Origin: Metabacillus halosaccharovorans
GTDB taxonomy: Bacteria > Bacillota > Bacilli > Bacillales > Bacillaceae
Assembly (NCBI RefSeq): GCF_002019635.1
Contig: NZ_KV917371.1
Coordinates: forward strand, 2,276,001-2,340,000
Direction: 5' to 3'
Length of the DNA stretch: 64,000 bases
The notes under the pieces are model-generated. The model was not told where the DNA came from. It saw only the letters and a program-made list of their open reading frames with translations, and made no database searches. Positions 16,810 to 26,111 of the stretch are shown in pieces. A program made the translations under genes and the position numbers. The stretch's first letter is position 1. Each line of letters opens with the position of its first letter.

Positions 16810-17635
16810 ACGTTGCCTGGTAAAAAAATGAAGCAATTTTTTCAGATACATGTTCAGGTCTTTCTTCAGGCACAAGATGTCCAGTTTGTTTAAAGGAAAA
16901 AAACGTTGAATTCGGTAAATCCTTTTTTAATCTTTCCCCGATATGAACTGGTACGACTTTGTCTTCATTCCCCCAAAGAAGTAAGCTTGGTTGTTCAATT
17001 AGCTTTAATTCTTCTGACGAAAGATCACCTTCATGATCACGAATCATCCGGTTTAACGCTCTGAAAATTTTATCATCTAGAAACGGTTCCATATATCCAT
17101 CCATCATTTCCTGGTCAATAAGAGACCGATCATGAACAACATTGTATAAATTCTTTAAAACACCTTGTCTTGCCAACCAATGTTTTATCCCTAAATAGAA
17201 ATAGGGAAAATATGAACCGACCTTTAAACTAGGGTGGACACCTTTCATATAGCCTGAGCTGCATAGTAATGCCACTTTTTCAAATAAATCAGGTCTCTGC
17301 TTAGCGGCATTTAGAGAAACTTGTCCACCCATTGAATGTCCCACAAGGTATGCTTTCTTTATATTTAACCTTTCTACTAACTGAATAACGACCTTTGCCA
17401 TGTTTGAGTAGGAATGGACAAAATTTGTTGATTTTTCTGTTTTGCCAAATGGAGGTAAATCAATTGTCACAAGTGTAAAATCCTCCTGTAAGATTGGAAT
17501 AATCTTACGATAGCAAAAGCTGGAGGAAAGAAATCCATGAATTAAGACAATGGTTGGATTATGAGGATTATGTTTATATACCTCATAGTGAACGTTAATG
17601 CCAAGTATTTTCATGGCACTGCAATAATAATCCAT
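16808..17635 (-). CDS. yugF: Alpha/beta-hydrolase, YugF-like
   Basis: A 275-residue alpha/beta-hydrolase. The oxyanion segment IHGFLSS, nucleophile elbow GHSMGG, acid segment WGNEDKVV and C-terminal catalytic His (QTGHLVPEE) are all present. The second ATG, at 17635, is 9 nt from GGAG, whereas the first ATG is too close. The substrate is unknown. The neighbouring yugE and alaR genes match B. subtilis order. Confidence 0.85.
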   Translation of the reverse strand: MDYYCSAMKILGINVHYEVYKHNPHNPTIVLIHGFLSSSFCYRKIIPILQEDFTLVTIDLPPFGKTEKSTNFVHSYSNMAKVVIQLVERLNIKKAYLVGHSMGGQVSLNAAKQRPDLFEKVALLCSSGYMKGVHPSLKVGSYFPYFYLGIKHWLARQGVLKNLYNVVHDRSLIDQEMMDGYMEPFLDDKIFRALNRMIRDHEGDLSSEELKLIEQPSLLLWGNEDKVVPVHIGERLKKDLPNSTFFSFKQTGHLVPEERPEHVSEKIASFFYQAT

Positions 17636-17724
17636 AAGCATTCACTCCAATTTTCCTATAAATTATCGTTGATTGTATGGTAAAATATTAGATTGATTTA
17701 ACATGTTGTATTTTATGTGTGTCT

Positions 17725-17898
17725 AGCTCCAGCGCCTAGCCCCGAAGCACAGGACGTGCAAAGTGTAGTTACAGCGACAGGACGTCGCGTTAGTAACTGC
17801 CTCGAGGTCATAAGCCGCAAATGAATTGAAGACAAAAAACGTCTTCTATTCATTTACTTCTTATGCTTGTCGGGGCTGATCAAGGCGCTTGCGCTTTT
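17725..17898. repeat. Structured dispersed repeat, copy 1
   Basis: A 174-bp noncoding element that begins AGCTCCAGCGCCTAGCC and ends GGCGCTTGCGCTTTT. The ends pair (AGCGCC/GGCGCT, TAGCCCCGA/TCGGGGCT). Inside are hairpins GCAC-AGGAC-GTGC and GCGAC-AGGAC-GTCGC, the latter within a GTAGTTAC/GTAACTGC stem, and a long AAATGAATtGAAGAC hairpin. A second copy lies at 22828. It occupies most of the 400-bp gap between yugF and alaR. Elements of this sequence type are, in my recollection, widespread between genes in Bacillaceae. Confidence 0.85.
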
Positions 17899-18032
17899 CT
17901 TTTAGGTTATACGGAAAAATAAAAAACACTCATGTAAAAATCTACCCCTATTTCTTTTTGTGAAACATATGAAAAATAAGTAATATGGTGGTATAATTGT
18001 CTGAAGATTTGAAAAGTAGGAGTGGTATTTAA

Positions 18033-18533
18033 ATGAAGTTTAGTGAAAAAGAAGTGGAGCTGTTAGAAATATTACAAGACGACTGCCGCTTGACTGCAGA
18101 ACAAATCGCCAAAATGATTGATCTATCAGTGGAAGAAACAAATAACATCATAAAAAAACTTGAAGAGCAGCGGATTATCGTTGACTATACAGCACAGGTG
18201 AACTGGGCCAAAGTGGAAGGACATGAAGGTGTTAAGGCAATGATTGATGTGAAAGTCCAACCGAAGCGAGGCGTTGGCTTTGATGATATCGCGAAGCGTA
18301 TTTATCGTTTCAATGAAGTGAAATCAGTCTACCTTATGTCTGGAGCATATGATCTTTCCGTCATTATTGAAGGGAAGTCTATGTCGGCAATTGCACAGTT
18401 TGTATCCGAGAAGCTTTCAACATTAGATTCAGTATTATCAACAACAACTCATTTTATCTTAAAGAAATATAAACATGATGGTACTATATTCGAACAAGAT
18501 GATGAGGACAAAAGAATTGTGGTATCACCATGA
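18033..18533 (+). CDS. alaR: Lrp/AsnC-family regulator, AlaR (YugG)-like
   Basis: A 166-residue Lrp-type regulator. An N-terminal HTH (LLEILQDDCRLTAEQIAKMI) is followed by the RAM ligand-binding fold (VKSVYLMSGAYDLSVIIEG). It overlaps the aminotransferase start by 4 bp (ATGA), so the two are coupled. In B. subtilis the YugG/YugH pair is reported as AlaR/AlaT, controlling alanine synthesis. A TATAAT at 17992 lies about 40 bp upstream of the start. Confidence 0.87.
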   Translation: MKFSEKEVELLEILQDDCRLTAEQIAKMIDLSVEETNNIIKKLEEQRIIVDYTAQVNWAKVEGHEGVKAMIDVKVQPKRGVGFDDIAKRIYRFNEVKSVYLMSGAYDLSVIIEGKSMSAIAQFVSEKLSTLDSVLSTTTHFILKKYKHDGTIFEQDDEDKRIVVSP

Positions 18534-19699
18534 TTGAACCGTCTCATTATCTGTCAAGTACAGTCAAAAGCTTAAAACCATCAGGAATTCGAAAGTTTTT
18601 TGACTTGGCTTCAAGCATGGAAGGAGTAATCTCCTTAGGTGTAGGTGAGCCTGATTTTGTTACTCCATGGAACGTAAGGGAAGCAAGTATTCTTTCACTC
18701 GAGCAGGGGTATACATCTTATACGGCTAATGCCGGATTGCTTGAGTTGAGAAATGAAATTAGCTATTACCTAAAAGAAAAAACAGATATCACTTACAGTG
18801 CTAAAGAAGAGATTCTTGTTACAGTAGGCGCAAGCCAGGCACTTGATATTGCATTAAGAGCAATCGTAAATCCGGGCGATGAAGTAATTGTAATCGAACC
18901 GAGCTTTGTTGCATACTCGTCTCTGGTATCATTAGCTGGAGGAGTTCCTGTTTCAGTTCAAACAAGCGGAGAAATGGAATTTAAATTACAGCCATCAGAT
19001 CTGGAAAAAGCAATTACAGAAAAAACAAAAGCGATCATTTTGTGTTCTCCGAGCAATCCAACCGGAACAGTTCTCAATAAAGAGGACCTTGAGAAAATAG
19101 CTAGTATTATTGAAAAACATGATTTATTAGTTATCTCAGATGAGATTTATGCAGAGCTGACATACGATGAAGCTTATACAAGCTTTGTTTCAATCGAGGG
19201 GATGGCTCAACGTACAATTCTTGTCTCTGGTTTTTCAAAAGGTTTTGCGATGACAGGCTGGCGTCTGGGATATGTGGCAGCACAACAGGAGTTTTTAAGT
19301 GCTATGCTGAAAATTCATCAATATGCCATGATGTGTGCGCCAACAATGGCTCAATATGCTGCAGTTGAAGCGATCAAAAATGGAAAAGAAGATGTTATGC
19401 ATATGAAAAAAAGCTACAGACAACGAAGAAACCTGTTTGTTAGTGCGTTAAATGAAATGGGGCTTTCGTGTCATGTGCCTGGAGGAGCTTTTTATGCATT
19501 CCCATCAATTCAAAAAACAAATCTATCTTCAGAAGAATTTGCAGAAGAATTATTAATGGAAGAGAAGGTAGCCGTTGTACCTGGAAGTGTCTTTGGAGAA
19601 AGTGGAGAGGGGTATATCCGTTGCTCTTATGCATCTTCCCTAGAGCAACTACAAGAAGCTTTGCGAAGAATGCAACGTTTTGTACAAAAAAAATGCTGA
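18530..19699 (+). CDS. alaT: Alanine-type aminotransferase, AlaT (YugH)-like
   Basis: A 389-residue class I/II aminotransferase of PLP fold type I. Landmarks are GVGEPDFVTP, SPSNPTGTVL, SDEIYAELTY, the cofactor lysine in SGFSKGFAMTGWR, and the substrate Arg in GYIRCSYA. The homologue YugH (386 aa) is the alanine transaminase of B. subtilis. Coupled with the Lrp-type regulator upstream. Related PatA-type enzymes share these motifs; gene context decides for AlaT. Confidence 0.87.
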   Translation: MIEPSHYLSSTVKSLKPSGIRKFFDLASSMEGVISLGVGEPDFVTPWNVREASILSLEQGYTSYTANAGLLELRNEISYYLKEKTDITYSAKEEILVTVGASQALDIALRAIVNPGDEVIVIEPSFVAYSSLVSLAGGVPVSVQTSGEMEFKLQPSDLEKAITEKTKAIILCSPSNPTGTVLNKEDLEKIASIIEKHDLLVISDEIYAELTYDEAYTSFVSIEGMAQRTILVSGFSKGFAMTGWRLGYVAAQQEFLSAMLKIHQYAMMCAPTMAQYAAVEAIKNGKEDVMHMKKSYRQRRNLFVSALNEMGLSCHVPGGAFYAFPSIQKTNLSSEEFAEELLMEEKVAVVPGSVFGESGEGYIRCSYASSLEQLQEALRRMQRFVQKKC

Positions 19700-19714
19700 C
19701 CATTTAGGTCAGCA
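19694..19714 (+). terminator. Hairpin overlapping the alaT stop codon
   Basis: TGCTGACC and GGTCAGCA form an 8-bp stem that includes the stop codon. No T run follows directly, so it is either part of a tandem terminator with the next hairpin or a 3'-end protector. Confidence 0.5.
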
Positions 19715-19723
19715 TATATAGAG

Positions 19724-19779
19724 AAAAAAAGGGGGGAAATACTAGAAAGCCTTATGGATATAGTATTCCCCCCTTTTTG
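19724..19779. terminator. Large G/C-core terminator after alaT
   Basis: AAAAAGGGGGG-AATACTA and TAGTATT-CCCCCCTTTTT form a long stem with a loop of about 16 nt and flanking A/T tracts, usable in both directions. It isolates the following sigma factor operon. Confidence 0.8.
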
Positions 19780-19844
19780 TATATATTAAACCCATTTTTT
19801 TGTTTTTTCCTCATTTTATTTCTCCATCCAGTTCCATTCAAGCT

Positions 19845-19871
19845 TGCAACAAATTCCTGTAACCATTCGTT
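19845..19871 (+). promoter_or_regulatory. Possible ECF-type autoregulatory promoter
   Basis: TGCAAC at 19845 and CGTT at 19868 are 17 bp apart, 30 bp before the sigma factor start. Bacillus ECF promoters have an AAC-containing -35 and a CGT-containing -10, so this is the best candidate for self-activation. It rests on pattern similarity only. Confidence 0.35.
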
Positions 19872-19900
19872 TAATGAGTGAAAGAGGAGGGCAGTGAAAC

Positions 19901-20461
19901 ATGAATGAAGATGACTTAATCAAAAAAGCGAAACAAGGCAATATGAATGCATTTCAGCAACTGGTAGAGATGCATTATCCCATCGTTGAGAAATTTGCCT
20001 ATCAATTAGGAAATAGACAGGATGAAATTGAAGATATTACGCAGGAAGTATTTATTCGCGTATATCGTTTTCTTGATCAATTTACGAAAGCTAAATTTTC
20101 TACGTGGTTATATAAAATCACCTTAAATGTCACGAGAGACTTTGCTCGGAAACGACAGTCCAACCTTCGTAAGGTATTTAAAATACAACAGGATTTTAGA
20201 AATGAAGACTATCCCGAAACAGAAGCCGAAGTGATTCGAAATGAAGAAGACCGGATGCTGCATTTAGCCATACAAAAGCTGGATGAAAAATACCGAGTTC
20301 CAATCGTGCTATTTTACTTTCATGAAAAAAAATATGAAGAAATCGCTGATATTATGTCCATTTCGTTATCAACTGTTAAAACAAGGATTCTCAGAGGAAA
20401 AACAATGCTAAAGAAAGTAATAGAAGAGTTCAAGAAGAAGGAAGGTGACATTTATGGATGA
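19901..20461 (+). CDS. ECF-type RNA polymerase sigma factor
   Basis: A 186-residue sigma factor. Region 2 is clear (FQQLVEMHYPIVEKFAYQLG; DITQEVFIRVYRFLDQF; FSTWLYKITLN). Region 4 has the HTH near the end (YEEIADIMSISLSTVKTRILRG). AGGAGG precedes the start. It overlaps the next gene by 8 bp. No obvious one-to-one match among the seven B. subtilis ECF factors comes to mind. It is inserted between alaT and yugI, which are close in B. subtilis. Confidence 0.9.
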   Translation: MNEDDLIKKAKQGNMNAFQQLVEMHYPIVEKFAYQLGNRQDEIEDITQEVFIRVYRFLDQFTKAKFSTWLYKITLNVTRDFARKRQSNLRKVFKIQQDFRNEDYPETEAEVIRNEEDRMLHLAIQKLDEKYRVPIVLFYFHEKKYEEIADIMSISLSTVKTRILRGKTMLKKVIEEFKKKEGDIYG

Positions 20462-22130
20462 CAAATTATTTGAAGAACAAATGAAGAATCTAAAGAACTC
20501 TTATGACCAAATGTCAACGATCTCTTCTGTCGAAAAAATTGTTGGGGAAGTAAAAAAAGCAGAAAAACCATATAAGCGGAAAGTAAAGCTCACATTACCA
20601 TATGTCGCATCGTTTATTGGAGTTTTGTTCATTGCAGGCTTACTAGCAACACAGCTATTAACTCAGCCTGAAAATACAGGTACAAACTCACCACCTTCTA
20701 AGAATACAACTGAAAATCAGCCTGTAACAGCTAATGACATTGAGACTGCAATGAACGAAATAAGAGGATATTATGAAAGAAAAGTGGATGAGCTTGAAGA
20801 AGAGCTAGGTTTTCAAGATGTGGAACAATATGCATTTGTACAGGAAGCCAAAGAGGCTGTTCAAAAATTTGAAGAGCGAACATCGTACAAAACGCAAACT
20901 GAGCTAAAAAATTACTCGGACAATGTAAAGCAAATCATTGATTTACGTGTATCTCTCCCTAACGAAGAATTTGAATTAATTCGTACCATGACTGAAGACG
21001 GTCAAGTGAGTGACGAGGAAATCATCAAATATATTGAAAAACTGGAATATCTGAAAGAAAGATATACAGATAAATGGCAAAAAGTTTATGAAGAGTATCA
21101 AGCAGAAGTAACGAACATATCAGAATATGTGAAGAAGTTAAATTCACCTGATTTTAGCAGCGGCTCTAAAGAATATATCGACTTAGTTGAAGAAATGAAA
21201 CGTATGGGATATATCTTTATTGATGGTGGTGAAGGTACCATTTATTTTAAGATAGACTATACAAAAATCTCAGAAGCTTTTAATGGTCAAATGTCAAAAG
21301 AAGTAGAGGGTTATCTTGACATTCAGCAAGGAGCTAAAATCACATCTGATGGTGCTTTAATTATTACCAGGAAAGAGCTTGAGGAGAGAATCATTCTTTT
21401 AGAAGGCATTATCTTAAAAAATCCAACTTTTAAAGACCTAAATGAAGTAAAGTCATTATACCAACTATGGGTTCACTATTATTTGACCGGGTTAAACAAT
21501 ACTCCAATCAAAAATGAACAAGGATATATTGACGAAGAAATTCTAAACGAGTTTGATCGCTTTATTTCAGCAAACCCTAACAGTGAGACATCTAAAATTG
21601 TACAGAGCTTTTTGAATAAACTAAGAGACCAAAACAATCAATTAACAGATGAGTTAAAACAAGAGGTAGAAACCCTTATTCCATCCAACTTAAAAGTTGT
21701 TCCAAATGGATTAAGTGTGAATCTATTACCGTTGACAGATCAAATGATGGAAACGTATGAAGCATATAAACAATCAGAAAATAATCAGCTATTAGATGGT
21801 CCTTTTGCTGGAAATAATACGATTGATTTGGTTGTAGCACGAATGTATATGTACGCTCTTGTTACAGAGGATTATGAGATGGCATATATCTTGACTTATA
21901 AAGGGCCAGGTTCTGATGTCCCAACACTTGAGCAATTTACATCAGAAATAAAGGGAGCAGAACTAAATATTCAAAAGTTGTCAAACGAAGTGAAAATGGT
22001 TAATTGGACTTATACCCAAGATGGAGAAAGAGTAGAGCATACTTATATTAAACAAAATGGAGAAACAGCTCAGTTCAAGCTTCGACTTGAAGATGGGGTT
22101 CCAAAAGTAGAATATCGGTCACTATTTTAA
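20454..22130 (+). CDS. Putative membrane anti-sigma factor with very large extracytoplasmic domain
   Basis: A 558-residue protein. About 45 cytoplasmic residues precede a single membrane helix (residues 47-66, VASFIGVLFIAGLLATQLL), and about 490 residues lie outside. The outer part begins with a helical, Glu/Lys-rich coiled-coil-like stretch and ends in an NTF2-like region (ARMYMYALVTEDYEMAYILTY). No zinc anti-sigma (HxxxCxxC) motif is present. Overlap with the ECF gene and the topology are the evidence for an anti-sigma role. The family is not otherwise recognised, and a typical RsiX-like protein is much shorter. It could instead be a sigma-regulated envelope protein. Confidence 0.7.
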   Translation: MDDKLFEEQMKNLKNSYDQMSTISSVEKIVGEVKKAEKPYKRKVKLTLPYVASFIGVLFIAGLLATQLLTQPENTGTNSPPSKNTTENQPVTANDIETAMNEIRGYYERKVDELEEELGFQDVEQYAFVQEAKEAVQKFEERTSYKTQTELKNYSDNVKQIIDLRVSLPNEEFELIRTMTEDGQVSDEEIIKYIEKLEYLKERYTDKWQKVYEEYQAEVTNISEYVKKLNSPDFSSGSKEYIDLVEEMKRMGYIFIDGGEGTIYFKIDYTKISEAFNGQMSKEVEGYLDIQQGAKITSDGALIITRKELEERIILLEGIILKNPTFKDLNEVKSLYQLWVHYYLTGLNNTPIKNEQGYIDEEILNEFDRFISANPNSETSKIVQSFLNKLRDQNNQLTDELKQEVETLIPSNLKVVPNGLSVNLLPLTDQMMETYEAYKQSENNQLLDGPFAGNNTIDLVVARMYMYALVTEDYEMAYILTYKGPGSDVPTLEQFTSEIKGAELNIQKLSNEVKMVNWTYTQDGERVEHTYIKQNGETAQFKLRLEDGVPKVEYRSLF

Positions 22131-22157
22131 AGCAACGAGTTCATCGTTGCTTTTTTT
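22131..22157 (+). terminator. Terminator of the ECF operon
   Basis: AGCAACGA/TCGTTGCT stem, 5-nt loop, then seven T residues. Confidence 0.9.
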
Positions 22158-22195
22158 AGGGTATACTACAATGTGAGAGAGCAGTTCAAAATCTT

Positions 22196-22224
22196 TTGTC
22201 AAATGTCTTAAGCTGTGGTATAAT
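22196..22224 (+). promoter_or_regulatory. Sigma-A promoter of yugI
   Basis: TTGTCA at 22196 and a perfect TATAAT at 22219 are 17 bp apart. The start codon follows about 50 bp later. Confidence 0.8.
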
Positions 22225-22278
22225 TTTTAATTGCGTATATTGGGACATATAAATATAAGAAAAATAGGAGTGTTAAAT

Positions 22279-22677
22279 ATGACAACTAAGTTTGAAATAG
22301 GTAGTGTTCATACAGGAAAAGTAACAGGAATTCAACCATACGGAGCATTCGTTGCACTTGATGAAGAAACACAAGGATTAGTACACATCTCTGAAATTAC
22401 ACATGGTTTTGTTAAGGATGTAAACGAGCACTTAAATATAAATGATGAAGTGCAAGTGAAAGTTCTTTCAATTGACGAAAAATCAGGGAAAATTAGCTTA
22501 TCAATCCGTGCAACTCAAGAAGCACCTGTGGAAGAGAAAAAAGAAGCTCCTAAAAAACCAAAAAAACGTCAAGCAACTGTTAAGGCTGAGACTGAAACTC
22601 CTCAAGGTTTCAATACATTGAAGGATAAACTAGAAGAGTGGATTGAGCAATCAAAACGCGAAGAAGTAAAAAAATAA
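22279..22677 (+). CDS. yugI: S1-domain RNA-binding protein, YugI (general stress protein 13)-like
   Basis: A 132-residue protein. The ATG at 22279 is preferred because AGGAGTG lies before it; an upstream in-frame start has none. Residues 4-75 form one S1 OB-fold (GKVTGIQPYGAFVALDEETQ, GLVHISEI, GKISLSIRA), and a Lys-rich tail follows. B. subtilis YugI (GSP13, 130 aa) is a ribosome-associated stress protein. Confidence 0.88.
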   Translation: MTTKFEIGSVHTGKVTGIQPYGAFVALDEETQGLVHISEITHGFVKDVNEHLNINDEVQVKVLSIDEKSGKISLSIRATQEAPVEEKKEAPKKPKKRQATVKAETETPQGFNTLKDKLEEWIEQSKREEVKK

Positions 22678-22690
22678 GAATGAACGGTAA

Positions 22691-22724
22691 AAAGGATGTC
22701 CCCAATGCATTGGGGACATCCTTT
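22691..22724 (+). terminator. Terminator after yugI
   Basis: A perfect 14-bp arm AAAGGATGTCCCCA pairs across a 6-nt ATGCAT loop, followed by TTTTG. Confidence 0.8.
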
Positions 22725-22745
22725 TGTTTACCTAAATAAAAAAGT

Positions 22746-22772
22746 AAAAGACTAACGTAGTGTTAGTCTTTT
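22746..22772. terminator. Second hairpin in the yugI-yuzA gap
   Basis: AAAAGACTAAC pairs with GTTAGTCTTTT around a 5-nt loop, with A and T flanks. It is a tandem terminator for yugI or one for the convergent yuzA transcript. Confidence 0.65.
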
Positions 22773-22827
22773 CTACCTTGTTTTTGACATTATTAACTGC
22801 AAGAATTTGATAACCGCTTTGACATCC

Positions 22828-23000
22828 AGCTCCAGCGCCTAGCCTTAGATCGCACAGGACGTGCAAGTGCAGTCAATGCGACAGGACGTCGCGTTTTTGA
22901 CTGCCTCTAGGGTCTAGTCAATTTAGAATTGAAGGCAAAGAACGCCTTCTATTCTAAATCGTCTTATTTGCCCGGGGCTAACCAAGGCGCTTGCGCTTTT
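22828..23000. repeat. Structured dispersed repeat, copy 2
   Basis: Same orientation and layout as the copy at 17725: AGCTCCAGCGCCTAGCC start, GGCGCTTGCGCTTTT end, and identical GCAC-AGGAC-GTGC and GCGAC-AGGAC-GTCGC hairpins. Two internal stems differ in sequence but stay paired: GCAGTCAA/TTGACTGC, and ATTTAGAATtGAAGGC with its complement. It fills the gap between yugI and yuzA and ends 4 bp before the yuzA stop codon. Confidence 0.85.
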
Positions 23001-23004
23001 GTGT

Positions 23005-23235
23005 TTATCTTGCTTCTGGACGTGGTTCTCTTGACACTTCTTCAGAAGGCTTAAATAATAGCCCAAGGTTGATTAAGCCAGCAATACCAACTAATCCGTA
23101 GATAATTCTTGATAATGCTGACGTTTGTCCACCAAAGATAGCGGCTACTAAATCGAATTGAAAGAATCCGATTAACCCCCAGTTAATGGCTCCGATTATT
23201 GTAAGTACAAGTGCTATACGTTGAATTGCGCTCAT
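23005..23235 (-). CDS. yuzA: DUF378 small membrane protein, YuzA-like
   Basis: A 76-residue protein with two membrane helices (IALVLTIIGAINWGLIGFF and IIYGLVGIAGLINLGLLF) and a short charged tail. INWGLIGFFQFDLVAAIFG is typical of DUF378. AGGAGG precedes the start. YuzA lies beside yugI/yugJ in B. subtilis. Function unknown. Confidence 0.85.
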   Translation of the reverse strand: MSAIQRIALVLTIIGAINWGLIGFFQFDLVAAIFGGQTSALSRIIYGLVGIAGLINLGLLFKPSEEVSREPRPEAR

Positions 23236-23375
23236 TGTGCAACCTCCTTAGTTGTGAACTACATTATTATGTTGTGAAAAATAATTATTTCTATTCAAAA
23301 ATTTTTTCTCCTCATGCACATTTCTTTACAAGAAAACGTGAAAATTACATAATCTAAATATGGAGGCGATAATGA

Positions 23376-24539
23376 ATGGAAAACTTTACATATTATAATC
23401 CCACAAAACTTATTTTTGGTAAGGGACAAGTCGAGCAATTAGAAGCAGAGGTTCCTAAGTATGGAAGGAATGTACTCCTTGTATACGGTGGAGGGAGCAT
23501 TAAGCGTAATGGTCTATATGACCAAGTTGTTGAGATACTGAATAAATCCAATCTTCAATTGTTTGAATTAGCCGGGGTGGAACCGAATCCAAGATTGTCA
23601 ACGGTTCATCGCGGAGTTGAAATTTGTAAGGAGGAAAACATAGATTTTATATTAGCTGTGGGTGGAGGCAGTGTTATTGACTGTACAAAAGCGATTGCTG
23701 CCGGGGCGAAATATGAAGGCGATGCTTGGGATATTGTCACAAAGAAACACATTCCAACAGAAGCTTTACCATTTGGTACAGTTTTAACAATAGCTGCAAC
23801 TGGTTCAGAAATGAATTCAGGATCTGTTATTACAAATTGGGAAACAAAAGAGAAGTACGGATGGGGAAGTCCGCTAACTTTTCCTAAATTTTCAATTTTA
23901 GATCCTGTTAATACATTTTCGGTTCCAAAGGATCATACGGTCTATGGAATTGTTGATATGATGTCACATATTTTTGAACAATATTTTCATCATACAAAAA
24001 ATACTCCATTACAAGACCGCATTTGCGAATCAACACTTAAGACAGTTATTGAAGCAGCACCAAATTTAATTGATGATTTAGAGAATTATGAGCTGCGCGA
24101 AACCATTCTTTATTCTGGTACTATTGCGTTAAATGGACAGCTGCAAATGGGATATCGAGGAGATTGGGCAAGTCACAATATTGAACACTCAGTATCAGCA
24201 GTATATGATATACCACATGCAGGTGGATTGGCGATTCTTTTTCCAAACTGGATGAAGCATAATCTTGATGTGAATGTCTCTCGCTTTGTTCAGCTTGCCG
24301 TTAACGTGTTTGATGTCGATCAAACTGGTAAAGATGACCGGACGGTTGCGCTAGAGGGAATAGATCGATTACGTGAATTCTGGAGTAGCATTGGTGCTCC
24401 TAGTCGATTAAAGGATTATAATATCAACGATGAAAATATTGATTTAATGGCAGACAAAGCCATGGTTAACGGTGAATTTGGAAACTTTAATAAACTAAAC
24501 AAACAAGATGTAGTTGATATTTTAACTGCTTCTTTATAA
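23376..24539 (+). CDS. yugJ: Iron-containing alcohol dehydrogenase, YugJ/BdhA-like
   Basis: A 387-residue group III dehydrogenase of the NADH-dependent butanol dehydrogenase type. [11 protein letters not shown]-like start ([11 protein letters not shown]), the nucleotide-binding [10 protein letters not shown], the conserved [10 protein letters not shown] and the metal histidine segment ([20 protein letters not shown]) are all present. B. subtilis has two paralogues, yugJ and yugK, in tandem; only one is here. Start follows GGAGG with 9-nt spacing. Confidence 0.87.
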   Translation: MENFTYYNPTKLIFGKGQVEQLEAEVPKYGRNVLLVYGGGSIKRNGLYDQVVEILNKSNLQLFELAGVEPNPRLSTVHRGVEICKEENIDFILAVGGGSVIDCTKAIAAGAKYEGDAWDIVTKKHIPTEALPFGTVLTIAATGSEMNSGSVITNWETKEKYGWGSPLTFPKFSILDPVNTFSVPKDHTVYGIVDMMSHIFEQYFHHTKNTPLQDRICESTLKTVIEAAPNLIDDLENYELRETILYSGTIALNGQLQMGYRGDWASHNIEHSVSAVYDIPHAGGLAILFPNWMKHNLDVNVSRFVQLAVNVFDVDQTGKDDRTVALEGIDRLREFWSSIGAPSRLKDYNINDENIDLMADKAMVNGEFGNFNKLNKQDVVDILTASL

Positions 24540-24546
24540 AGTTAAA

Positions 24547-24579
24547 ACACGGAGTAATAAGGAAGTTACTCCGTGTTTG
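24547..24579 (+). terminator. Terminator after the alcohol dehydrogenase gene
   Basis: ACACGGAGTAA pairs with TTACTCCGTGT around a loop of about 9 nt, with only a short T run (TTTG). Confidence 0.7.
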
Positions 24580-24747
24580 CTTTGCGTGAAAAGATGTCAT
24601 TGTAAAAAGAGCAAAGATTTAAAGTATAAAAAATAAAAGATTGATGATAACGTTTACATTAAAGATCTTTGCTTGATTTAACTTATTAGTTTAGATAAAG
24701 TGATATTAAGCTATATTATAAGATGAATAATGGAGGAAAAAACTGTT

Positions 24748-26100
24748 ATGACGCATGTAAGCTTTGATTACTCTAATGCTTTATCCTTTTTTAACGAACA
24801 TGAAATTACATACCTACGTGACTTTGTAAAGGTAGCACACCATTCTATTCATGAACAAACTGGCGCTGGTAGTGACTTTTTAGGTTGGGTAGATCTACCG
24901 AAAAACTATGACAAAGAAGAATTTGCACGTATTCAAAAAAGTGCTGAAAAAATTAAAAATGATTCTGACGTTCTTCTTGTTGTTGGAATTGGCGGCTCAT
25001 ACTTAGGAGCTCGCGCAGCAATTGAAATGCTGAACCATTCTTTCTACAATTCTTTATCAAAAGAACAAAGAAAAACTCCACAAGTGATCTTTGTTGGTAA
25101 TAACATCAGTTCTACATATATGAAGGATCTTCATGATTTATTAGAAGGTAAAGATTTCTCAATCAATGTTATTTCTAAATCAGGAACGACAACTGAACCT
25201 GCATTAGCGTTCCGTATCTTCAGAAAGCTTCTTGAAGAAAAGTATGGAAAATCTGAAGCAAAACAACGTATATATGCAACAACAGATAAAGCACGTGGTG
25301 CTCTTAAAACGCTTGCAACAGAAGAAGGGTATGAATCATTCATTATTCCTGATGATGTTGGTGGACGATATTCTGTCTTAACAGCTGTAGGGTTACTCCC
25401 AATCGCTGTTACTGGAGTGGATATTGAAGCAATGATGAAAGGGGCAGCAGCAGCTAGTGATGACTTTGGTAAGTCAGAGCTTGAAGAAAATCCTGCCTAC
25501 CAATATGCGGCTGTACGTAATGTTCTTTATAATAAAGGAAAAACAATTGAAATGCTTATTAACTATGAGCCGGGTCTTCAATACTTTGCTGAATGGTGGA
25601 AACAATTATTTGGTGAAAGTGAAGGAAAAGACCAAAAAGGAATTTATCCTTCTTCCGCAAACTTCTCAACAGATCTTCATTCATTAGGTCAATATGTTCA
25701 AGAAGGCCGTCGCGACATTTTTGAAACAGTTATTAATGTTGAAACTCCTCGCCATGAGCTAATTGTTGAAGCTGAAGAGAGTGATTTAGACGGATTAAAT
25801 TACCTTGCTGGAAAATCAGTTGATTTTGTTAACAAAAAGGCATTCCAAGGTACAATGCTTGCTCACACTGACGGCGGTGTACCAAACTTAGTTGTATCTA
25901 TTCCACAAATGGACGAGTACACATTTGGTTACTTAGTGTATTTCTTCGAAAAAGCATGTGCGATGAGTGGTTACTTATTAGGAGTGAACCCATTTGATCA
26001 ACCTGGTGTTGAAGCATATAAAGTAAATATGTTTGCATTGCTTGGTAAACCTGGTTTTGAAGAGAAGAAAGCTGAGCTTGAAAAACGTTTAGAAAAATAA
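24748..26100 (+). CDS. pgi: Glucose-6-phosphate isomerase
   Basis: A 450-residue cytoplasmic glycolytic enzyme interconverting glucose-6-phosphate and fructose-6-phosphate. ATG 24748 is chosen over an upstream in-frame ATG at 24730 because GGAGG lies between them, giving the same length as B. subtilis Pgi. Motifs include [28 protein letters not shown] (phosphate loop), [14 protein letters not shown] and [12 protein letters not shown] with the conserved Lys. The position after yugJ is as in B. subtilis, where the gene was called yugL. Confidence 0.96.
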   Translation: MTHVSFDYSNALSFFNEHEITYLRDFVKVAHHSIHEQTGAGSDFLGWVDLPKNYDKEEFARIQKSAEKIKNDSDVLLVVGIGGSYLGARAAIEMLNHSFYNSLSKEQRKTPQVIFVGNNISSTYMKDLHDLLEGKDFSINVISKSGTTTEPALAFRIFRKLLEEKYGKSEAKQRIYATTDKARGALKTLATEEGYESFIIPDDVGGRYSVLTAVGLLPIAVTGVDIEAMMKGAAAASDDFGKSELEENPAYQYAAVRNVLYNKGKTIEMLINYEPGLQYFAEWWKQLFGESEGKDQKGIYPSSANFSTDLHSLGQYVQEGRRDIFETVINVETPRHELIVEAEESDLDGLNYLAGKSVDFVNKKAFQGTMLAHTDGGVPNLVVSIPQMDEYTFGYLVYFFEKACAMSGYLLGVNPFDQPGVEAYKVNMFALLGKPGFEEKKAELEKRLEK

Positions 26101-26111
26101 TCTGTATAATG

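Noticed and set aside
17700-23000. CRISPR array or IS relic formed by the two 174-bp repeats
   Set aside because: Only two copies, 5 kb apart, with no spacers, terminal duplications or coding capacity.
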